Assembly: GCA_027490665.1 (NCBI GenBank)
Contig: JAIXXP010000034.1
Location: 29,047 to 93,046 of the forward strand
Reading direction: 5' to 3'
From: Cryomorphaceae bacterium
Lineage (GTDB): Bacteria > Bacteroidota > Bacteroidia > Flavobacteriales_D > Crocinitomicaceae
Length of the DNA: 64,000 nt
Shown: one piece after another, positions 1 through 9,900 of the stretch
Numbering within the stretch: the first letter of the stretch is position 1
How the letters are laid out: each line of letters begins with the position of its first letter
The notes under the pieces: model-generated
Database searches by the model: none
Seen by the model: the letters and a program-made list of their open reading frames with translations, nothing else
What the model was told of the DNA's origin: nothing
Program-made: the position numbers and the translations under genes

Positions 1-1
1 T

Positions 2-1423
2 CAACAACTCATTGAACTCATTGAGGACAATCTAACAGCAGAGCCTGCGGTTCAAATTGGCAAAGGTGCCGTCATCAAAGAAGGTAGAGATGCCGCCCTA
101 GACGAACTGCGCGCTATCTCGACCAACGGTAAAGATTTCCTTGAGCAAATTCAAGAACGCGAAATACAAGCTACAGGAATTTCGAGTCTAAAAATCGCCT
201 TTAATAACGTATTTGGCTATTACATCGAAGTGCGCAACACGCACAAAGATAAAGTCCCCGACACCTGGATACGCAAACAAACTTTGGTTTCAGCTGAACG
301 ATACATAACGGAAGAACTCAAAGAATACGAGCAAAAAATCCTTGGAGCCGAAGAAAAAATATTGCACATTGAACAGCAGCTCTATCAGAAGCTCATTTTT
401 GGAATGGCTGACTTTATTGGGCCCATCCAGAAAAATGCGCAGCTCATTGCACAACTCGACTGTCTTTTCTCCTTTGCCAAAGTAGCACTTTCACAAAACT
501 ATTGTTTGCCAAACCTCACCGACGACTACGAGCTCAGCATCAAAGAAGGTAGGCATCCGGTCATCGAACAACGCTTGCCCATCGGCGAAAGCTACATTGC
601 CAACGATATCCACCTCGACAACAACAGCCAACAAATCATCATGATTACAGGGCCCAACATGAGCGGTAAAAGCGCAATTCTTCGACAAACTGCCCTCATT
701 GTGCTCATGGCCCAAATTGGTAGTTTTGTACCCGCAAGTTCGGCGCAAATTGGCATCGTAGACAAAATATTTACAAGAGTTGGGGCTTCTGACAACATTT
801 CTTCAGGTGAATCTACCTTCATGGTCGAAATGAACGAAACGGCAAGTATTCTCAACAACGTATCCGAGCGCAGCCTCATCCTCCTCGACGAAATTGGTCG
901 GGGCACGAGCACCTACGACGGCATCTCAATTGCCTGGGCAATTGCCGAATACCTTCATGAAAATCCGAAAGCCAAAGCAAAAACTTTATTTGCCACACAC
1001 TATCACGAACTCAACGAAATGGCCAACCGTTTTGAGCGCATTCACAATTTCAACGTGAGTGTCAAAGAACTCGGTTCAAAAGTGCTCTTTCTTCGAAAAT
1101 TAATAGCTGGAGGTTCAGCGCACTCTTTTGGCATCCATGTGGCCAAACTTGCTGGTATGCCGGCGCCTGTTGTAAAGCGCGCAGAAGCCGTACTCAAAGA
1201 CCTTGAGGCTAGCCATGCAAGTGTGGGTAGCGGTTCAAATAAGAAAGCAAGCAAACCAGCAGTTCAAGCCATTGCCCAAGATGTACAATTGAGCTTTTTT
1301 GCACTCAATGATCCCGTTTTACAACAAATTCACGACGAACTTGTCCAGACAGACATCAATTCATTAACCCCCGTCGAAGCACTGCTCAAACTCAATGAAA
1401 TTAAAAAACTAACCGGTGCGTAA
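2..1423 (+). CDS. mutS: DNA mismatch repair protein MutS, 3' part (5' end outside window)
   Basis: MutS binds mismatched DNA and uses ATP to recruit downstream repair factors. The frame is open from base 2, so the gene is cut by the window edge; the first internal ATG at 230 is not its start. What remains is the end of the lever/clamp region ([10 protein letters not shown], about 200-230), then the ATPase domain. That domain has Walker [10 protein letters not shown] near 646-672, the S-rich segment [11 protein letters not shown], Walker [11 protein letters not shown] near 880-910, and the FATHYHEL switch. The C-terminal helical part ends in a short tail ([12 protein letters not shown]). The stop overlaps the next gene by 8 bases, suggesting translational coupling. 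Very sure of the family. Confidence 0.97.
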   Translation, partial: QQLIELIEDNLTAEPAVQIGKGAVIKEGRDAALDELRAISTNGKDFLEQIQEREIQATGISSLKIAFNNVFGYYIEVRNTHKDKVPDTWIRKQTLVSAERYITEELKEYEQKILGAEEKILHIEQQLYQKLIFGMADFIGPIQKNAQLIAQLDCLFSFAKVALSQNYCLPNLTDDYELSIKEGRHPVIEQRLPIGESYIANDIHLDNNSQQIIMITGPNMSGKSAILRQTALIVLMAQIGSFVPASSAQIGIVDKIFTRVGASDNISSGESTFMVEMNETASILNNVSERSLILLDEIGRGTSTYDGISIAWAIAEYLHENPKAKAKTLFATHYHELNEMANRFERIHNFNVSVKELGSKVLFLRKLIAGGSAHSFGIHVAKLAGMPAPVVKRAEAVLKDLEASHASVGSGSNKKASKPAVQAIAQDVQLSFFALNDPVLQQIHDELVQTDINSLTPVEALLKLNEIKKLTGA

Positions 1424-2264
1424 TATTTTATTTCTCTACCTCTTTTTCCTCTTAACGGGTTGTGCAATTGATGAAGCACAGCCTCAAAAAGAAAAGCAGC
1501 TTACCCTTGCCCAAAACTTCATGACGACAAGTCAAAAAAAGGTCATGCTTAAAATCGCCAAGCGCCGCCATATCGACCTCACCATTCTTGATCTTTCAGC
1601 CAATTCCATTCGTAAAGCCATTAAAAAACACCCATGGGAGCCTGGCTTTGACCTCATCATGCTAGACGGTATAGTAGCCCAAAAATCTCTAGCAGGCTTG
1701 TCTTTTCAATACCACAATCCAGCGTTTGCAGCCATTCCAATTGGGGTGTCTTATGTTCCAGATTCAATTGTCAAGGTAAGTCATTTTAATGATCTTTCTC
1801 AACAATATCTTTGGTCAGCAGCCGACAACAAAGCACAAACAATTTTAAAAGCAAATCTTGCTTATGTATACCGAGGACGAGAACAAAACAAACAACTCAA
1901 TCAGGTTTATAAAGACCTGATGCGTGGATTTAAAGATCACCAACTTGCTTTTGACAACTATCAGCTTTTAAATACACTTTTATTATGTCGATATGACACC
2001 TACTTACATGTCTTAAAAAAGGCAGCAAAAAGAAGACGTTTTACATTTGCCTTAGATAACAACAACCATTACTACGCCGACTTCATCAGCCTTTCTATCA
2101 TTGAGCAAAGCCCACAATACATTACGGCCAAAAAATTCGTGCACTACCTCGACTACATGCGCGACCAACAAGCTGCATTTAGAACTGCCTTTGGCATGGC
2201 CAAAAAGCACGAAGTAAGGCGTCAACCAACCGTTCAGACCCTACTCAACTATCTCGAGAAATGA
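1416..2264 (+). CDS. predicted lipoprotein, possibly a solute-binding-protein-like fold
   Basis: Function not recognised. The gene starts at GTG 1416 inside the end of mutS. The first 16 residues are a lipoprotein signal (short basic start, hydrophobic run, lipobox LTGC with Cys16). The body of about 265 residues is basic and has no membrane segment. Segments such as the hydrophobic FDLIMLDG followed by conserved-looking aromatic stretches recall periplasmic solute-binding proteins that act with ABC transporters, but no transporter gene is nearby. The end is helical (about residues 235-282). Overlap with mutS and a 7-base gap to the next gene make cotranscription likely. The binding-protein idea is a weak inference. 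Confidence 0.7.
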   Translation: MRNILFLYLFFLLTGCAIDEAQPQKEKQLTLAQNFMTTSQKKVMLKIAKRRHIDLTILDLSANSIRKAIKKHPWEPGFDLIMLDGIVAQKSLAGLSFQYHNPAFAAIPIGVSYVPDSIVKVSHFNDLSQQYLWSAADNKAQTILKANLAYVYRGREQNKQLNQVYKDLMRGFKDHQLAFDNYQLLNTLLLCRYDTYLHVLKKAAKRRRFTFALDNNNHYYADFISLSIIEQSPQYITAKKFVHYLDYMRDQQAAFRTAFGMAKKHEVRRQPTVQTLLNYLEK

Positions 2265-2271
2265 CACCTAA

Positions 2272-2733
2272 ATGACACAGGTTCTTCTAGACTTGTTTAA
2301 TTTTGTAAAAAAACACGATATGTATCCAGCAGAACTTGTTCAACCAATGAAAGAAGACCTTACAAAAGTAGGGTTCGAAGAATTACTAGATGCTGCGGCT
2401 GTAGACGCTGCCGTTTCAGCAAACACCGACACACTTCTCGTGGTCGTTAACTCTGTTTGCGGCTGTGCGGCTGGCAATATGCGCCCGGGTGTTAAACTCT
2501 CCATTCAGCACGACAAAGCACCAGCAAAACTCACCACCGTTTTTGCAGGCGTAGATCAAGAAGCAGTCGCTCAAGCAAGAAAATACTTTTTGCCTTACCC
2601 GCCGTCATCGCCATCTATTGCATTATTTAAAGAAGGAAAATTAGTTCACTTTCTAGAAAGACACCACATCGAAGGCGGTAGTGCCCAAATGATTGCAGCC
2701 AACCTTCAAGCAGCTTACGACGAATTTTGTTAA
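2272..2733 (+). CDS. BrxA/BrxB (YphP/YqiW) family bacilliredoxin
   Basis: A 153-residue thioredoxin-fold protein. The family signature SVCGCAAGNMRPG is visible around residues 62-74: a CGC motif replaces the usual CxxC. In Firmicutes, BrxA and BrxB remove bacillithiol from mixed disulfides on proteins. Some Bacteroidota carry bacillithiol synthesis genes, but none lie in this window, so the thiol partner here is unknown. Other landmarks are PSSPSIALF and the HHIEG segment near the C-terminus. The start is 7 bases after the preceding stop. The 3' end overlaps hemW, on the opposite strand, by 4 bases. Confidence 0.9.
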   Translation: MTQVLLDLFNFVKKHDMYPAELVQPMKEDLTKVGFEELLDAAAVDAAVSANTDTLLVVVNSVCGCAAGNMRPGVKLSIQHDKAPAKLTTVFAGVDQEAVAQARKYFLPYPPSSPSIALFKEGKLVHFLERHHIEGGSAQMIAANLQAAYDEFC

Positions 2734-3848
2734 TCTAAACGAAAAAGGGCGGCCGCAATGCCATCGGCATGCAATTTTCCTTCTTCGGTTAGGATCATTC
2801 TTTGATCGGCTAAAGTCAACCAATTTAAGCGCGCAAATTCTTCAATTTGCGCGCTTTCTTTTGCTGTAAAGTCCGTTTTCAAAGCATTTAAATCCAGGCC
2901 CCAAACGGTACGCAAACCCAACAAAATCTGCTCGTTTCTATAAGCGTTAACACTTAACGCTTCGGTCTCGTACCATAGCTCATTTTTGCCAACGCCGTTC
3001 GTATAAATGGTATTGTTGCGTACATTCCAACGCCTTTCATTCCCATCAAAAGAATGTGCAGAAGGGCCTATTCCGATATAGGGTAGAAATTTCCAGTAAG
3101 AACTATTATGCTTGGAATGCAACCCAGGTAAAGAAAAATTAGAAATTTCATATTGCTCAAAACCAAAGGTTTTTGCTTTGGTAAGCAGAGCCAAAAACTG
3201 CTCACTTTGCAGCACTTCATCTGCGGGCTGTAGTTTCTTTTTGCGCACTAAATGATTGAGCGCTGTTTTGGGTTCTATGGTGAGGCAATAAGCCGAAAGG
3301 TGCTGGACTCCAAGTTTGAAAACAGCGTCTAGGCTAGCTTGCCAAGCTGCCAAAGATTGACCCGGTAGGCCGTAAATGAGGTCTACACTTATGTTGTCAA
3401 AACCCAACTGCTGTGCTAGCTTAATTCCTTCTAGGCCGTCGCTGACCAAATGCGCCCGGTTCATCCAGTTTAAGTCGGCATCAGAAAAAGTTTGTAACCC
3501 AATACTCAAGCGATTGATCCCGACAGACTTCCATATTGTTAAATTGTCAACCGTGATATCCTCCGGATTGACCTCAAATGATGTTTCAGCATCCGGAGAA
3601 ACTATATAGTTTTGTCTAATGGTCTCAAAGATTAGGCTGAGCTCTGCCTCGGTTAAAATGCTTGGCGTACCACCTCCAAAGTAAATAGTTTGTACGACGC
3701 CAAATGATGGCGTAGACCTCAACACTAATTCCCGAACTAAAGCACTTATTAAATTACTTCGGTAGTTTTCAAAAGTAGTGGAGAAATGAAAGTCACAGTA
3801 AGTGCAGCGCTTGCGACAAAACGGGATGTGCAAGTATAGCCCACTCAT
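2730..3848 (-). CDS. hemW: radical SAM heme chaperone HemW (coproporphyrinogen oxidase-like)
   Basis: A 372-residue radical SAM protein of the HemN/HemW group. The iron-sulfur motif CxxxCxxC is at Cys11, Cys15 and Cys18 in HIPFCRKRCTYCDF; next come the glycine-rich FGGGTPS and SFEVNPED. Its length and the early placement of the cluster fit HemW, which binds heme and delivers it to proteins, rather than HemN, which oxidises coproporphyrinogen III and is longer. C-terminal HemN-type region: the segment with LGLRT...GLDL. The gene lies 12 bases downstream of the T9SS protease gene on the same strand and may be read through from it. Confidence 0.92.
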   Translation of the reverse strand: MSGLYLHIPFCRKRCTYCDFHFSTTFENYRSNLISALVRELVLRSTPSFGVVQTIYFGGGTPSILTEAELSLIFETIRQNYIVSPDAETSFEVNPEDITVDNLTIWKSVGINRLSIGLQTFSDADLNWMNRAHLVSDGLEGIKLAQQLGFDNISVDLIYGLPGQSLAAWQASLDAVFKLGVQHLSAYCLTIEPKTALNHLVRKKKLQPADEVLQSEQFLALLTKAKTFGFEQYEISNFSLPGLHSKHNSSYWKFLPYIGIGPSAHSFDGNERRWNVRNNTIYTNGVGKNELWYETEALSVNAYRNEQILLGLRTVWGLDLNALKTDFTAKESAQIEEFARLNWLTLADQRMILTEEGKLHADGIAAALFRLD

Positions 3849-3860
3849 ATAGTCGAGAAT

Positions 3861-6194
3861 TTATTGCTTGACAAATTTCTTCTGAACTACTGAGCCATTG
3901 TTCGCATTCAGTTGCAATAAATAAGTGCCTGCTGAAAGTTCCTGAATGTTGAGTTGTGTGCTACTTGCCTCCACCTCTCTTGTGAAAAGAAGCTTGCCGC
4001 ATACGTCATAGACTTGAATACTCATTTGTGTCTGGTTGAACCAATTCACATTGAGTTCAGACTGCGCTGGGTTAGGCGCTAAGGTAAAATTCAATACCGA
4101 ATTGTCAAGACCGACGTCATCGATATGGCGCACAACTACACCAAGACTATCGCCAAAATCACCGGCAGGCAAAGTATAGATATTTACCGAATTGTTGTCG
4201 GCCAAGGAGAGTGCACCGTCTGTACCTCCCCATTGAGAAGCACCCATGCCATCGCCATAGTAATCATAAATTACAAAAGTGTAACATTCAAAAGCAGTGA
4301 GCGGAATATCGTAGTTATAGGTAGTGTTGTTTTGCAAAGGAGTAGTTGGATCAGTAGGTGCAGGGAAATTACCTGTCCCAAAATTACCCGAAACACTTTC
4401 ATTGCCTTCAGACCAAACTACTGCGCCGGCTGCATTTCGCAACTCTACATAGGTTTCGTCGGCATAATCGTCGGTAAGAAGTGTCACTTTCAGAATATCG
4501 ATTGTTTCTGGAACTGCCGTGACATTGATGTTTGCCACAGATTGGTTGTTGCTTGAGTTTTCATCTAAAGCTTGGTTTGGATTACTTACTGTAGCTGTAA
4601 AAGTATGGGCTCCAGCTGTAAGCTGAACTGTTGGCAAAGTGATTGTTTGTGCTTGCCATTGATTAAGTGTACCAGACCAGTTGTACTGCTGTGCAGTGCC
4701 GTTGTCTATTTGGTAAGTAATTTGGGCACTTGTAAGTGTTGTGGTGCCAATATTCAGGAGTGAAACGCTTGGCTGATAGTTGTCTGCGCAAAGTGCTTGT
4801 GCTGTTAATGTTGCACCAGAAATGGCAGCATCTAAAGCAACCGTACTTGCATTTGTTGGGTCAAAACCATCGATAAAAGCTGCTCCTGAATTCAATGGAT
4901 CTAACCAGTACTTAAGTTGATTGGTGCTATTGCTACCTGCTGGTTCCCATGAACTTGATACTCGGCCGTAGTAGTCAGGGGCTGTTAAATTCTGACAAGA
5001 AGCACCGCCGCCCCACAACTGACCAATAATGCGGTGGTTTTGGTCAAATAATGGTGAACCAGATGAACCACCTTCTGTGGTGGTATTGCGATCCCATTGA
5101 ACAGTCCAAGTGGAGTTGGCTTCTGTTGAACCCATTGCTTGAGATATTGCGGCGGGGTTGTCATCAAAGGATATTTTCTTGATATCGCCAGACGGATGGT
5201 GAATACTAACTGTTGAAGTCGGGATAGTACCAGATTTGTCCCAGCCTGAAAAATAAGGATTGTAGTCTAGTGGAACGGTTCCATTAACCAAACCACCTGT
5301 GATTTCAACCAAACAGAAATCAGAAGGAGTGCGACGCGAGCGTAAAACCGCACCACTTAAGGATTGGAAAGTTGGCGAAGCCCCAGGATTAGAACAAGTA
5401 GAGGACTGCCAGTTGAAACGAAATACCCAACTTGCAGGGTTGCTGTAACAGTGATTTGCCGTTAAAACGTATGGTTTCCCATCGTTTTGTGTATTGTTGA
5501 TGAGTGCACCTGAACAAAAACCACTACCGCCCGACACGAGCATTACTGCGCTATTGCGCTGTGGAGTCCATTGTAAACCATCGGGGCAATTGACATTCAT
5601 GTTACACGAACCAGAGCTGCCGAAGGCTTTTTCCATGAATTCATTAGCTGTTCGGTAACCATGCGTAACGGTTGCCAATTGCACATGCCCATAATTGTTT
5701 TTCGGCGCGACATAATATTCAATGATGGCTTCTTCGCCTGGGATCAATTCCGTGCCGAGTTGGCCATCGTAGATGTGTTCTTGGGTCAAGGCTCCAAGGA
5801 TAAAATCTTTGGCGGCATTGTAAACAAATAACTGATTTCCTTCGGGTATAGTCGTTTGCTCAAAAGTAAGATTGACTGTAAGCGCACCTTCGCACTTCAC
5901 TTTTACCAACCACAAGCGTGCACCATTCGGTAACTCAAACCACGATCCTGCATTTGTGGTGTTTATATTGGTGTGGTTATTGAAACCAAAACGCCATGGT
6001 GCAATACCTTGGTCGTCTATGAGTGCGTCCTCGGCCTGCAATGCGGCAATATTGGGTTGTGCAAACAACCATTGTTCAATGGCTTTTTGATCTAAAACTA
6101 GTTTTGTAGTGATAGGAACCCCTCCTTTACCCTGGATTTGGGCTAAAAACGGACTACAGCAAAAAATAAAAATAAGGGCATAAAGTGTTTTCAT
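3861..6194 (-). CDS. secreted trypsin-like serine protease with T9SS type A sorting domain
   Basis: A 777-residue secreted protein. Residues 1-18 are a signal peptide (ends near FLAQ). A trypsin-fold domain follows, with a triad inferred from motifs: His248 in LTANHCYS, Asp292 in SDFCLVEI and Ser380 in GGSSGSPL. It resembles lysyl endopeptidase-like enzymes. Next is a CARDB-like beta domain (about 460-560), then a beta domain with YADET and DYYGDGMGAS (about 565-690). The last 75 residues are a T9SS type A domain (LAPNPAQSELNV, then YLLQLN and a basic end), which directs export across the outer membrane and attachment or release at the surface. The tail modules match those of the 18854-20377 protein. 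Substrate unknown. Confidence 0.93.
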   Translation of the reverse strand: MKTLYALIFIFCCSPFLAQIQGKGGVPITTKLVLDQKAIEQWLFAQPNIAALQAEDALIDDQGIAPWRFGFNNHTNINTTNAGSWFELPNGARLWLVKVKCEGALTVNLTFEQTTIPEGNQLFVYNAAKDFILGALTQEHIYDGQLGTELIPGEEAIIEYYVAPKNNYGHVQLATVTHGYRTANEFMEKAFGSSGSCNMNVNCPDGLQWTPQRNSAVMLVSGGSGFCSGALINNTQNDGKPYVLTANHCYSNPASWVFRFNWQSSTCSNPGASPTFQSLSGAVLRSRRTPSDFCLVEITGGLVNGTVPLDYNPYFSGWDKSGTIPTSTVSIHHPSGDIKKISFDDNPAAISQAMGSTEANSTWTVQWDRNTTTEGGSSGSPLFDQNHRIIGQLWGGGASCQNLTAPDYYGRVSSSWEPAGSNSTNQLKYWLDPLNSGAAFIDGFDPTNASTVALDAAISGATLTAQALCADNYQPSVSLLNIGTTTLTSAQITYQIDNGTAQQYNWSGTLNQWQAQTITLPTVQLTAGAHTFTATVSNPNQALDENSSNNQSVANINVTAVPETIDILKVTLLTDDYADETYVELRNAAGAVVWSEGNESVSGNFGTGNFPAPTDPTTPLQNNTTYNYDIPLTAFECYTFVIYDYYGDGMGASQWGGTDGALSLADNNSVNIYTLPAGDFGDSLGVVVRHIDDVGLDNSVLNFTLAPNPAQSELNVNWFNQTQMSIQVYDVCGKLLFTREVEASSTQLNIQELSAGTYLLQLNANNGSVVQKKFVKQ

Positions 6195-6286
6195 GGAGAC
6201 GGCTTTACTTGATAAGATACTTCGAAAATAGTGTTTTTTGCGCCAAGTTACGCGGTCCTAAGACGAAAAAAGTATCCAACAAGTTG

Positions 6287-6294
6287 TATCTTTG
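6287..6294 (+). promoter_or_regulatory. -7 promoter box of the uridine-kinase-like gene
   Basis: TATCTTTG is an exact match to the Bacteroidota -7 consensus TAnnTTTG. It ends only 4 bases before the ATG at 6299, so the transcript would have almost no leader. No good -33 TTG lies 17-23 bases upstream. This box supports the start at 6299 over upstream in-frame codons. Confidence 0.5.
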
Positions 6295-6298
6295 TTAC

Positions 6299-6928
6299 AT
6301 GACCAAACCATTTGTTGTCGGAATATGTGGAGGAAGCGGTGCAGGCAAAACAACTTTGCTAAAGCGTCTATCTGAAACTTTTCAAAGTGCGAGCACAGCT
6401 GTGTTTTCCATGGACAATTATTATTTGCCCTTCGATCAGCAGGCTAAAGATGCAAACGGCATCGTTAATTTTGATCTTCCAAGTGCGCTCGACCATCAAA
6501 AACTTAGCACTGACCTGAAAACTTTAATTGGTGGGGAACCCATAGAAGTACGTGAATATTTTTTCAATGTACAGGGCAGTAAAAGTGTGCTTCTTACCAT
6601 TCAGCCTAGTGACCTCATCATTGTAGAAGGCTTATTTACGCTGCATTATCAAGAGGTTTTTACACAACTCGATTACAGCATTTTTGTCGATGTTGATCAC
6701 GCCACTCAACTAGACCGACGCATCTATCGCGATCAAGAAACGCGCGGTTATAAACGCTCAGAAATCATCTACCAATGGGACAACCACGTGTTGCCGTGTT
6801 ACGAACAATTTATTGAACCCTACCGCCACGCTGCCAACTTTATTTATTGCAACGACCACCGTGCCGATGCGGATTTCTTGCGTTTAAGCGAACATCTGCG
6901 TACCTTGGTGCCAGATCGCTTTCAATAA
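6299..6928 (+). CDS. uridine kinase-like P-loop kinase
   Basis: A 209-residue P-loop protein of the uridine kinase / phosphoribulokinase group, which phosphorylates uridine or cytidine using a nucleoside triphosphate. Walker A is GGSGAGKTT near the N-terminus; the acidic MDNYY motif that contacts the nucleoside follows, then DLIIVEGLF (Walker B region) and the RIYRDQETRG lid motif with its arginines. Length fits Udk (about 205-215). The start at 6299 puts the beta strand FVVGICGG right at the N-terminus as in the family; the in-frame upstream extension to 6185 has no family resemblance. It overlaps the next gene by one base (TAATG). Confidence 0.88.
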   Translation: MTKPFVVGICGGSGAGKTTLLKRLSETFQSASTAVFSMDNYYLPFDQQAKDANGIVNFDLPSALDHQKLSTDLKTLIGGEPIEVREYFFNVQGSKSVLLTIQPSDLIIVEGLFTLHYQEVFTQLDYSIFVDVDHATQLDRRIYRDQETRGYKRSEIIYQWDNHVLPCYEQFIEPYRHAANFIYCNDHRADADFLRLSEHLRTLVPDRFQ

Positions 6929-9900
6929 TGAGCCCATTTATCTCTTTTATTCGGACTTGGAAATTCAGTTTACTCGGGCTGCTGTTGCTGCTATTCGGAC
7001 TTATCTCCTATTACTCCAATCAAGAGCAGTCTTTTTCAATTACTGCGGTTCAAAAACGCTTTTCTGAACTAGAAAAAGAAGGGGCTGCGCAAGCTAAACT
7101 CTTGCTTGAACAAATTGACAAAGGTCAAAAATTGCCCACCTCAAATGAACTGATCTACCATCTTTATCAAAATGAGGTTTTATTTGGCTGGAGCAGTAAC
7201 CAACTTCCGGTTGGACGCTACAAAACTGCTGTTTTTCCTGACAATGGGCTCATCAAATTAAACAATGGTTACTATTTCAGTCAATCGGTGCAAAAAGATA
7301 GCATCACTTCTTGCGTAAGTTTTTGTTTACTCAAAGAATACGAATTCAGTAATGCCTATTTGAACGCAGCTAACCCAAAATTCTGGAATCAACAGTTTTC
7401 GGTGAATCTGACCGGAGCGCGCAAGCATGCCATATTTGACAGCAAGAAGCAAATTGTTTTTTATGCAACTCCCCTTCCTCAAAATACCAATTCAACCAAT
7501 AAAAACGGGGGGCCATTATTTATCCTGATTGCTGTATTTCTCTTTTGCTACGAAATACAAACTTATTTTGAAAAAAGCTGGATTGGTAGCTTATTGCTCT
7601 TGTTAGGTCTTTTGGTTACGCGAATTGTTTTGTACGAAATTACATGGCCGCTTAATTGGCAAGAAAACGACTGGTTTTCGGCTGGTTTCTTTGCTTACAA
7701 CGAATGGTATCCTGACTTTTTTGCTTTTGCCATCAATAGCCTTTTTATCGTATTCGGATTTCGGATTCTGATTGTGCTCTTGCGCATCACTGATCGGTGG
7801 TGGTCCAAAATGATGGCGCTGCTGCTTCCTATTTTACTTTGGCTATGGGTACTGGAGCAGTTGCGCATTGTTATTGATCACTCCAATATCCCACTTAGTT
7901 TTGAACACCTCTTTGAATTGCGTTTGAGTTCCTATTTCTTCTTTGCACTCATTGGTTATTTTCTTTTCACCTTTCACAAAACTGTTCATTTTGCCGTTAT
8001 TCAAAACAGCACTCAAAAATGGTTTCGACGACCGCTGCTCAAACTAGGCATCTGCATACTTCCCTTTTTATGGTTGCTTTCTGACGGACAAAACTGGATC
8101 AATTTTTTACCAATATGCATCATTTGTATTCAATTGGTATTTGAAAATACGCGCAAAACCTCTTGGCGACGCTTGAGTATCCAACTTTTGTTACTTACCG
8201 TAAACGCAGCTATTATATCCTTTTATCTACAGGATTTACAAGCAAACAAAGACATCGAAAACCGCCAACTTTTTGCCCAGCAACTCGCTATTGAACGCAA
8301 CATCAATTTAGAGTTAGCTTATGCACAAATTGCTCCAAATATCAACGAAGAGAATTGGCTTAATACCTCTTTTGACTCCCTTCAAAAACATTTTACAAAA
8401 GTAGGTTTTGAGCACCTGCTCACCCAAAAGTTTTTTACCGGAATCTGGGACGGTTTTGACATCGATGCTGACATTTATGCCGCTGATAATCGGCCTTGCT
8501 TTGGAACAGATAGCCTCAAACTCTCTAGATTAAAAGCACTCGTCAACGAGCATGGTCAAGCATCTGATATTCAAGATGGATTGTATTTTATGCCCCATGA
8601 AGAAGAAGGCTTGAGCTATGTGATCTTGCTGCGTTTGGAGGCGCAGAAAACCATTGCAATCACGCTTGTTTCCAAAAGAATTCCTGAAGAAATTGGTTTT
8701 CCGAGGTTGCTCATTTCTGATCAGGCTGGTATTTCAAATAGCCTTGAGTCTTATGCAATTGGCAAATATGCCGAAGGCAGGCTTATTCACCAAACTGGTA
8801 CATTCAATTACCCCAACTTACTCTCTGCGTTTAAAAAACAACAAACTAAAAAAGGTCATTTCGAAAAGAATGGCTTCTCACATGTAATCCAACAACAAAA
8901 TACAGGTTCTGCAATTATCATTTCTACAGAAACGAGCGGTTGGTTCACGAATATAACCAGCTTTGCATTTATGTTTGTGTTTTGGGGGCTACTCATGCTC
9001 GTCAATAACATCGCCATTACGTTAGTTAAAAACAAAAGCTTACAATGGTCCTTGGCCTTTAAAGTTCAACTTGCCTTTCTACTCATCTTAGCTGTTTCAC
9101 TTTTTTTATACGGCTTAGGTAGTTCGATTTTCATTGGGCAGCAATTTGACGATTACTCACAGCAGGCTTTGCGCGAAAAATTATCTTCTGTACAGGCCGA
9201 ACTCAAGTCTCAAACTTTTTTGCTCGATACACTTGATCAGGGCGAAATTGCAAAAACACTAGAAACCAAATTGGCAAAACTATCGCGCGTATTTAAAACA
9301 GATTTATTCATTTTTGACAGCGACGGCTTTTTAATTGCTTCATCGAGACCCAAGCTTTTTGCCTACGGCTTAATTGGTGAACACATGAACCCTCGCGCTA
9401 TGGATGCACTCATTGGGGAAAACCAAAGCTATTTTTCACATCAAGATCAAATTGGAAAACTCAGCTATCGAAGTGCTTACCTTCCAATTACCAATCATAG
9501 ACTTCAACAAATTGGCTTCATCAATATTCAGCTTTTCGGACAACAAGAAGCCTACGAACAACAAATTGAGCGCTTCTTCAAGGCTGCCATCAATGTTTTT
9601 GTACTCCTTTTAGCACTCTCTGTTCTCATTGCATTGGTTGTCAGCAATTGGCTCATTGGTCCGTTACAAGTAGTAGCACGGTCGGTACGCAACCTTGAAT
9701 TAGGAAAAACCAATCAGAAAATTGCTTACCAAAATGACGATGAAATTGGCGCACTCGTCAAAGCTTACAATGAAAAATTAACTGAACTGGAGCTCGCTGC
9801 AGTGCAAATTGCACGGAGCGAGCGCGAAAGCGCATGGCGCGACCTCGCACAGCAAATTGCCCATGAAATTAAGAATCCGCTGACCCCAATGAAGCTCAAT

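Noticed and set aside
592..912. 106-residue minus-strand frame inside mutS
   Set aside because: Antisense to the conserved Walker A region; no motif, no spacing with neighbours.
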